12,850 bases of DNA from Bacteroidota bacterium. GTDB lineage: Bacteria; Bacteroidota; Kryptoniia; Kryptoniales; JAKASW01. Under the pieces are notes generated by a model. That model saw nothing but the letters and a program-made list of their open reading frames with translations. It had not been told where the DNA came from and did not search any database. Position numbers and translations under genes: made by a program. The stretch is from assembly GCA_021796055.1 (NCBI GenBank), contig JAJYOS010000077.1, positions 1 through 12,850 on the forward strand, given 5' to 3'. Positions 8,187-12,850 of this stretch are shown here, one piece after another. How positions within the stretch are numbered: the first letter of the stretch is position 1; every line of letters begins with the position of its first letter.

Positions 8187-9197
8187 CTACTTTATTCTCA
8201 CTGCCACTTCGACCGACATCCCGGGCCGCAAAAACGGCATCTGTCCACCCGGCGTGCTCGGATCGTCTATCGAAATCTTTATCGGTACGCGTTGAGTGAC
8301 TTTGGTAAAGTTGCCAGAGGCGTTGTCGGGCGGAATGAGCGAAAACTCGGATGCGGTGTAACTTCCGATCTCAAATACTCTGCCGGTGAAATTCACGCCC
8401 GGATATGTATCGACGTTTATCTGCACGGGGTCACCAAGATGAATATGGCCGAGCTTCGTCTCTTCAAGGTTCGCCGTGACCCAGACGTTCTTCAGGTCGT
8501 AGATGGTGAAGATAGGCTGACCGGGCTGAACTACATCGCCTGCAAGCACCCATCTCTTCGCGACAACGCCCTCGATGGGGGAATTCACTACGGTGTTAAG
8601 CAATTGAGATTCAATAACGCCGAGCTGCGCGCGCGCGGCGGCAATCTTTGAAACGGCTATCGCCGCTTCGGCACGCGCGGCGTCGAGAGCCTGTTGCGCG
8701 TGAGTGTACTGCTCCTTCGTTATGATTCCGCCCTTGTACTGCACCTCGGCGCGATTAAAATCATCCTGCGCACGGTTTACGCCGACCTGCGCGAGCGGGA
8801 CACTTTGCTGCGCGAGTTCAAGCCCCGCCCGGGCGGATGCTTCCTCCGCGCGGAGATCACGATCGTCAAGCCTGACAAGGACTTGTCCCGCCTGCACGGT
8901 GTCTCCCTCGTCGGTGCCCAGATAGACTATTCTTCCAAGCATCTTCGTGCTGATCGCGACGTTGTTCGCATCGACGTAGGCATCGTCCGTTGAAACGAAG
9001 TCCTGCATGTTCATGTACCAGTAATAGCCGCCGATTGCGATCGCCGTCAGAACCACAAGTATCGGTATGATGACCCGCTTCTTGCGGAACAGCGGGACAT
9101 CCTCTATGTCCTCGTCGGCTTCCCCGTTCTCTGCGGACTTAAGAGTCTTCAGGGCTGCCTGGTCCAGCTCTTTATTGGTTGTGTCTTTGGTCTCCAT
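8187..9197 (-). CDS. HlyD/EmrA-family periplasmic adaptor (membrane fusion protein)
   Basis: A 336-residue adaptor that should bridge the inner-membrane MFS pump and the TolC-like channel. Residues 1-40 are acidic and cytosolic, ending in Arg-Lys-Lys-Arg; residues 42-61 form the single membrane anchor; STDDAYVDAN at 69-78 is the characteristic EmrA-type opening of the periplasmic part. The first lipoyl half lies at about 80-113 (ends LVRLDD), a helical hairpin rich in Ala and Gln at about 115-200, the second lipoyl half at about 205-235, and a beta-barrel from about 238 to the end. The ATG at 9197 has AGGA about nine bases upstream. The gene starts 15 nt after tetR and ends 10 nt before the first pump. 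It is the only adaptor in the window, so it presumably serves all three pumps. The closeness to EmrA is in architecture; I do not assign the symbol. Confidence 0.92.
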   Translation of the reverse strand: METKDTTNKELDQAALKTLKSAENGEADEDIEDVPLFRKKRVIIPILVVLTAIAIGGYYWYMNMQDFVSTDDAYVDANNVAISTKMLGRIVYLGTDEGDTVQAGQVLVRLDDRDLRAEEASARAGLELAQQSVPLAQVGVNRAQDDFNRAEVQYKGGIITKEQYTHAQQALDAARAEAAIAVSKIAAARAQLGVIESQLLNTVVNSPIEGVVAKRWVLAGDVVQPGQPIFTIYDLKNVWVTANLEETKLGHIHLGDPVQINVDTYPGVNFTGRVFEIGSYTASEFSLIPPDNASGNFTKVTQRVPIKISIDDPSTPGGQMPFLRPGMSVEVAVRIK

Positions 9198-9212
9198 TGA
9201 TGTTCTTCCTCT

Positions 9213-9824
9213 TTATTTTCTTTTTCTGATTCCGTTTAAAATTATTTCCACGATCTCCTTTGCCGATTGCTCGAGAGCCTGGTAGGTTTCCTCGTCCAGA
9301 GTGTTTTCACGTTTGTGGAGGAGCCAGGCCCGCGGTCCATAGAGCATCTGAATGACGATTTCAGCCGAGTGCTGCGTGTCTGGAATCGAAAACTCGCCGG
9401 CCTTCTGCCCGATCACGAGAATCTGCTGAAGCAGGTTAACCTCCTGCTGTTTGAAGTCGTTGTAGAGTTCGACAAACGTAAGCCTGGTTTCCGCCGGCTG
9501 CTGAAACTGGAGGGCTCTCAAGTTGGCAAGATTCTTGAAGTACTGGCTGCGTTTGCTCGCATACTTTCGCAGCATGTCACAGGCAGGGATTTTCTCGCCC
9601 AGCATGGATTGTATATCCCTCAGGAACTGGTCCGATTCCTGTTTAACCACTTCGTGGAAAAGGCTTTCCTTTGTCGGAAAATAGTAGTAGAGAGACGCCT
9701 TTCCCATCCCGATGTCGGCGGCGATTTCATCCATCGTCACCTTCGAAAAACCGTAATAGGCGAACCGCTTTCGGGCCGCCTCAAGGATGACTGTTTGCTT
9801 CTCGCCAGACAATTGCTCTGTCAT
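9213..9824 (-). CDS. TetR/AcrR-family transcriptional regulator
   Basis: A helix-turn-helix repressor of about 203 residues, normal for TetR. The DNA-binding domain spans about residues 10-57: AARKRFAYYGFSKVTMDEIA, then the recognition helix region GMGKASLYYYFPTKESLF. The C-terminal helical ligand-binding part is, as usual, poorly conserved and gives no ligand. It is the first gene of the efflux operon, 15 nt before the adaptor gene, and likely represses its own promoter (9932-9960) until a pump substrate or related ligand binds. I prefer the ATG at 9824 because AAAGGA lies about ten bases upstream and it leaves a typical short N-terminal arm. An in-frame ATG at 9869 would add 15 residues but lacks a ribosome-binding site. 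Autorepression is inference from family and gene order. Confidence 0.9.
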   Translation of the reverse strand: MTEQLSGEKQTVILEAARKRFAYYGFSKVTMDEIAADIGMGKASLYYYFPTKESLFHEVVKQESDQFLRDIQSMLGEKIPACDMLRKYASKRSQYFKNLANLRALQFQQPAETRLTFVELYNDFKQQEVNLLQQILVIGQKAGEFSIPDTQHSAEIVIQMLYGPRAWLLHKRENTLDEETYQALEQSAKEIVEIILNGIRKRK

Positions 9825-9905
9825 CAGTTTTCGATCCTTTCCAATAGCCTGGCGGCAGGCCATGTACATTTGTTTCGTGCTGTCATATTTTCGACCTCAT
9901 AACCA

Positions 9906-9932
9906 TTCGACTGTTTCAGTAATTGCGTCGAA
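9906..9932. promoter_or_regulatory. Candidate TetR operator: inverted repeat abutting the -10 box
   Basis: TTCGAC (9906-9911) and GTCGAA (9927-9932) form a 6-bp inverted repeat across 15 bp, and inside it ACTG-TTT-CAGT (9910-9920) is a second perfect palindrome. The span covers the probable transcription start, where a bound repressor would block RNA polymerase. A further TTCGAC lies at 9890-9895. The repeats are seen; binding by the adjacent TetR protein is inference. Confidence 0.45.
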
Positions 9933-9960
9933 ATATATAACACGCACACTGCATAGTCAA
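9932..9960 (-). promoter_or_regulatory. Sigma70-type promoter for the tetR-efflux operon
   Basis: On the minus strand TTGACT (9960-9955) and TATATT (9937-9932) are separated by exactly 17 bp, each one base from the classical consensus. Transcription would begin around 9925, about 100 nt ahead of the tetR ATG at 9824. It is the best promoter-like match I found in front of any gene here. If the organism is a Bacteroidota with a divergent housekeeping sigma factor, this match would mean less. Confidence 0.6.
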
Positions 9961-10432
9961 GTTCCCGCGGGCATGATGTCTGCCATGGAATTGCCGCCTG
10001 TGGCAATATTCCAGCGCTTGCTCCCGACCTGATAGATTTCGCAACAATGCATGAAAGGCGTCGGCCTTGCTTTTTGTGACTAGAGTCGAAAAGCGGTCCA
10101 TAAAGGTTGGATGGGTTCTTATGTGGAGTCCTCGCCTTATTGGCTTTGCGACCACTCTTGCCACTGATTTAGGATAGAACTCTAGATGAATCTTTCACGC
10201 TAGCAAGCCGAGAAATGCCTAAAAATAGCCCGAATAGACAATTTTCTTGTGTCGGTGGAGCAAATGTCGAGGGCCACGACAATTCTCCACGATAGGCTGA
10301 ATTAGGGGGCCACGTTGTCGTAATTCCCCTCTGAGCCTGAAGTGACAGGTTTCCCATGACAGGCCCCCATCCCCGATATCATAACAGCACTACAACCGTA
10401 CAAACCCTACGGAATCTTCTCTCTTCATTCAC
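9961..10432. other. Non-coding stretch upstream of the efflux operon
   Basis: I find no credible gene in these 470 bases; the frames that stay open are short, lack ribosome-binding sites and show no family features. Small structures are present: the 8-bp palindrome CCCGCGGG at 9964-9971 just upstream of the -35 box, and an imperfect hairpin at 9987-10012 (GGAATTGCC paired with GGCAATATTCC, 2-nt bulge). The repeat block at 10271-10363 is listed separately. Confidence 0.6.
10271..10363. repeat. Short-repeat block, possible remnant of an insertion-sequence end
   Basis: GGGCCACG occurs at 10271-10278 and again at 10307-10314, each followed by a GACAATTC/GTAATTCC-like sequence, and TGACAGG occurs twice at 10343-10349 and 10357-10363, 14 bp apart. 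Repeated GGCC-type boxes next to short direct repeats resemble the multiple transposase-binding repeats at the ends of IS21-like elements. No transposase gene or full terminal repeat is present, so this is a weak call from appearance only. Confidence 0.2.
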
Positions 10433-10469
10433 AAAAAACCCGCCCCAGCACAATGCTGCTGAGGCGGGT
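10433..10469 (-). terminator. Intrinsic terminator downstream of the broken kdgK
   Basis: On the minus strand a stem ACCCGCC/GGCGGGT, one U-G wobble pair and CAGCA/TGCTG enclose the loop GCATTG, and six T follow immediately (the A-run at 10433-10438). The wobble pair would be a C-A mismatch on the plus strand, so the minus direction is favoured. It lies about 160 nt after the stop of the kdgK pseudogene and probably ended that transcript, insulating the efflux promoter from it. Confidence 0.85.
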
Positions 10470-10628
10470 CACCAGTTTGGAGGAACAAAAGAATACTGAA
10501 TTTGTTCTCGAAAGGGATGAGTTTACGTCACGACATACTTATTGAACCGAAATGGAATGCGTGTCAGGTAAACCGGCAAAGAATCGAGCACAATTTGGAG
10601 ATCTTCCTAACCCGACACTTCGATCAAT

Positions 10629-11712
10629 TCACCGCTTGATGCACGCACTTCCGCCTTTCATTACGTGTGTGACTTCGTCCATTGTAACCATGCTTGTATC
10701 ACCGCGTGTACTTTGTAACAATGCTACGCACGCAACTCCCAGCTCCACGCATTCGAGCGGCGACATTCCGCTCAGGAAGCCCTATACGAGTCCGCGGCAT
10801 AAACCGCCGCCGCCTCCAACACGATCTTAGATCTCGAGGTTCTCGTACCGGCGCGCCTCGAAAAACTGACCGTCGTGGTACATGCTGGCCGACCAGTTAT
10901 TTATGAGACCGCTTACCACCTCACGGAGTGTCGTGCCAGCGATTTTGATGTTCGGAAATTTCTCCACAATACTTCGGACCATATTGTTGTACCGTTCCAC
11001 AGGAAGATTCCTGAGTTATTCGTCGGTACCCTCAACCCGGAGACCTAGGACCTTTTGAAAGATTTCCTCGTTGCCGATTCGAACATCTATATACAGCACG
11101 AGAGCCTTTGTCACCTCGACGGCACGCTCGCTTGTCCATAGGTTGCTTCTGAAATTGATATCATAACTTACGATCGCCCCCGATTCGTGTGCGGCCTTCA
11201 AAGCTTCCACTGCCACCTCGGCGCAAGCTGGGGTTAGTGCTGTAAATATCCAGCCGGTACGAAACCAGCGCGCCCCGCCTGTTTAGAATGCGCGGCTAAT
11301 CGAACTCGCCCGGTTTGATGTGTGAAATAGCCGTGTCGCCCCGTTGGTATGTTGTAACGCTAGGTCTGACTCCAATGCCAACCTCTGTGAAGTTGAGACC
11401 TATACGGTGGTTTCTTCCGGAACCGTCATACAGTACCCATAAGATCTCGCTCACCTCCATTCCGCTTGCGCGTGCGTGATTCTTAATTAGCGCACCGAGG
11501 CGATTATTCACCAGCCGCGACACCCAACCTGTTCTCAATCCGTATCTCGATAACGCGTACGCTACGTTATACTCGCCGCCCCCGACGTAAGCTTCGAAAT
11601 ACGGCGCCAGCTCGATCCTTTGGTGTCCCGCAGGGCTGAGACGAATCATGGCTTCGCCGAGGGACAGAAGGTCCAATTGACATTCCAACTGCGACTTGAT
11701 TTTTAAAGACAT
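10629..11712 (-). pseudogene. kdgK: Broken 2-keto-3-deoxygluconate kinase (PfkB/ribokinase family)
   Basis: The whole kinase can be followed, 361 codons plus one base, but it is inactivated many times. It starts at an ATG (11712) with GGAG nine bases upstream and shows the family's N-terminal LLSLGEAMIRLSPAG and GGGEYNVAYALSR segments. An in-frame TAG (11296-11298) replaces the Trp expected after KPGEFD; a frameshift follows near 11268. Reading resumes through VSYDINFRSNLW (KDG-kinase-like), then TAA at 11016-11018, the TTLREVVSG segment, TAA at 10827-10829, and TAG at 10782-10784. The ATP-site motif, normally GGGDGF with the catalytic Asp, reads GGGGGL. The C-terminus STRGDTSMVTMDEV and the natural TGA are still recognisable. 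The active enzyme would phosphorylate KDG to KDPG in uronate catabolism. Scattered lesions and loss of the catalytic Asp argue for real decay rather than sequencing error. Confidence 0.9.
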
Positions 11713-11892
11713 TTAAAATTGCTCCATTCTTATTTTAACGAGGGCAATAGTTCAATAATGTTCACATAATTTGGAGAAATCGTGCTTCCCGTCATCGGGA
11801 AAGCGCGACAGATGAAAGTTTCAAACTTGCCTGCATGGGTTATCCCGATGCGACACACGAACCTTTCAACAGCCGAGACATTTGTCGAACTG

Positions 11893-12024
11893 CTACTCGT
11901 ACAACGAAGGCACGGCGATGATTCCATCGTTTAGTCCTCCGAAATACGCGTTCGGTACATACTGAAGATCCATGGGTTTGTCGCCGTGCATTCCGACTAT
12001 CCTCGCCAGCGATGAGTTTTTCAA
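11893..12024 (-). pseudogene. Unrecognised 43-codon coding remnant between kdgK and kduD fragments
   Basis: This frame reads as natural-looking protein (for example GMHGDKPMDLQYVPNAYFGG and a Gly-Leu-Asn-Asp-Gly stretch) with no transmembrane or repeat character, ending at TAG 11893-11895. It has no convincing ribosome-binding site, and sequence on either side in the same frame degenerates at once. I do not recognise the family. Lying between two broken genes, it is most likely a piece of a third lost gene. Confidence 0.4.
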
Positions 12025-12075
12025 ACCTGTTCTTTTTCCCTTTTTCTAACGAAGATAAATGTTCCGGAATGTGTT

Positions 12076-12267
12076 GAACGCGCCGGCGGGGTCGTCAGGA
12101 GTAGCCCGTCTGCGGGCAGGTATTCTGTCCTGGATCGCCTTTTTCCGTTCCGGGTCGTCCCTGAGCGCGGCAGTGTTGTCGGTCGCTGCGTAGCCCAGCG
12201 TTATAGCGTTCACAGTCACTCCCCTGGAAGCTCATTCGTTGGCAAAATCCATAGTCAATTGCTTAAC
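12076..12267 (-). pseudogene. kduD: Internal fragment of a KduD-type short-chain dehydrogenase
   Basis: About 64 codons match the region after the active site of 2-dehydro-3-deoxy-D-gluconate 5-dehydrogenase (SDR family): VKQLTMDFANE, then an in-frame TGA (12232-12234) where the family has Trp, then GVTVNAITLGYAATDNTAAL and ERIPAGRW-like residues (here DRIPARRRATPDDPAGA). In the intact enzyme this NAD-dependent step interconverts KDG and its diketo form in pectin and uronan breakdown. The N-terminal cofactor site and the catalytic Tyr-x-x-x-Lys are missing, and the C-terminal segment that normally ends VDGGW is replaced after AGAF by unrelated sequence stopping at 12046-12048. It is dead and probably truncated by deletion on both sides. 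Confidence 0.7.
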
Positions 12268-12277
12268 GCAGCATTTT

Positions 12278-12298
12278 GGCAGTCCGGCTAGGACTGCC
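12278..12298. repeat. Perfect 8-bp inverted repeat beside the kduD fragment
   Basis: GGCAGTCC-GGCTA-GGACTGCC has 8-bp arms and a 5-nt loop and sits about where recognisable KduD coding similarity stops. No T-run follows in either direction, so it is not a standard terminator. It may mark the breakpoint of the deletion that removed the 5' half of the gene, or be chance. Confidence 0.4.
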
Positions 12299-12373
12299 CC
12301 TTGTCGGGTGTATAAAGGACTTCATTGCTCTCGCAGGTTCATCTCCAAGCAGATGACCCTGCCGACCGCACAT

Positions 12374-12409
12374 AAAAAACCCGTCTCAGTAAAGCGTTAC
12401 GAGACGGGT
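12374..12409 (-). terminator. Intrinsic terminator after the right-edge gene
   Basis: On the minus strand ACCCGTCTC pairs perfectly with GAGACGGGT over 9 bp, the stem continues with GTAA/TTAC past a single bulged base, the loop has 4 nt, and six T follow (A-run at 12374-12379). It lies about 110 nt after the stop codon at 12520 and should end that gene's transcript. Confidence 0.88.
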
Positions 12410-12519
12410 CAAAATCAGAAGGTCCTTCTCTATTCAGACAGAATTATGTTCGATCCTGCAGATAGTCTATTCTCCGTTTATTTGCGATGGCCCTCAATCC
12501 TTGATCGACCATCCTCACG

Positions 12520-12850
12520 TCAGAATTGTATCTCCAAGGAGTTTGATCCCTTGGAAAGAACAACTTGAATCGATTTTCCAACCTCTTTGACCCCTTGTTG
12601 CAGTCTGCCATTAAGTGTTATGGAAGTCGGTTCGGACTCAAGAAGGATCGATGCTCTGCATTCTACGTTACTGTTAATTGTCCACTTCTCTCTTGTTGCG
12701 ACACGCCTCACGTTGAAGGTCACGGGGGCATCAGCTGTGATCAGCTCATTGCCCTTATACCCGAAATAGGTGGCCTCGGAAGCGGCAAGATGCGATAGCC
12801 TTTGGTTTTGCAGTGAGACCTCCGCAATCTTGCCATCAGTGACAACCTTT
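12520..12850 (-). CDS. C-terminal part of an unrecognised protein, possibly a polysaccharide-active enzyme
   Basis: The frame is open from the right window edge to TGA at 12520-12522, about 109 codons, with the start outside the window. The visible piece is alternately polar and hydrophobic, suggesting beta strands: NVRRVATREKWTINS, SILLESEPTSITLNG and a closing KGSNSLEIQF. Endings of the type 'LNG ... G-x-N-x-L-x-I' are common in C-terminal beta-sandwich domains of secreted glycoside hydrolases and polysaccharide lyases. Neighbouring remnants of two KDG-pathway genes make a uronan lyase or hydrolase an attractive guess, but no catalytic domain is visible. The frame shows no lesion here, unlike its neighbours, and its own terminator follows. 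Confidence 0.65.
   Translation of the reverse strand, partial: KVVTDGKIAEVSLQNQRLSHLAASEATYFGYKGNELITADAPVTFNVRRVATREKWTINSNVECRASILLESEPTSITLNGRLQQGVKEVGKSIQVVLSKGSNSLEIQF

Noticed and set aside
9267..9902. Plus-strand open frame of 211 codons
   Set aside because: It is the complement of the tetR gene; the minus frame carries a clear helix-turn-helix.
9987..10012. Hairpin upstream of the efflux promoter considered as a terminator
   Set aside because: The stem has a 2-nt bulge and no T-run follows in either direction.
9916..10164. Minus-strand open frame of 82 codons upstream of tetR
   Set aside because: It runs through the promoter and candidate operator, has no ribosome-binding site and a His/Arg-rich composition without recognisable features.
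11730..11927. Minus-strand open frame of 65 codons upstream of kdgK
   Set aside because: It overlaps the better-looking 43-codon remnant in another frame and itself resembles no protein I know.

Overview
The window looks like a chromosomal segment of a Gram-negative bacterium with roughly balanced base composition: it encodes a TolC-type outer-membrane channel, an inner-membrane HlyD/EmrA-type adaptor and EmrB-type pumps. The protein style would fit the Bacteroidota/Ignavibacteriota (FCB) group, but this is an impression, not a demonstrated assignment. Every gene I can support is on the minus strand, so transcription runs from high to low coordinates.

Coordinates 9960 down to 1699 hold a drug-efflux locus. 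In transcription order it contains a good sigma70-type promoter with a candidate operator, a TetR-family regulator, an HlyD/EmrA-like membrane-fusion protein, three consecutive paralogous 14-TM DHA2 (EmrB/QacA-like) MFS transporters, and a TolC-family outer-membrane protein. One adaptor and one channel therefore accompany three different inner-membrane pumps. The first genes are tightly packed (gaps of 15 and 10 nt); the gaps between pumps widen to 70, 133 and 62 nt.

Below the efflux genes (1-1625) lie a family-4 glycosyltransferase with a TTG start and a zinc-ribbon-bearing SAM methyltransferase cut by the window edge. They look like surface-glycan or glycolipid modification genes and may or may not share the efflux transcript. 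Two small near-identical palindromes lie between the tolC-like gene and the glycosyltransferase; one covers the glycosyltransferase ribosome-binding site.

Coordinates 9961-12519 contain no intact gene. This is a graveyard of a uronate (2-keto-3-deoxygluconate, KDG) catabolic locus: a full-length but multiply broken KDG kinase (kdgK), an unrecognised 43-codon remnant, and an internal fragment of a KduD-type dehydrogenase with a nonsense codon. Two strong intrinsic terminators with similar stems survive. A block of short repeats near 10270-10363 resembles the non-coding end of an insertion sequence. At the right edge (12520-12850) an open frame gives the C-terminus of a protein that may be a polysaccharide-active enzyme, which would suit the KDG context.

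The most notable points are the triple-pump/one-adaptor architecture, the extra aspartate in the first membrane helix of two of the three pumps, the promoter/operator arrangement in front of tetR, the hairpin over the glycosyltransferase start, and the co-decay of two KDG-pathway genes. I saw no CRISPR array, tRNA or rRNA.
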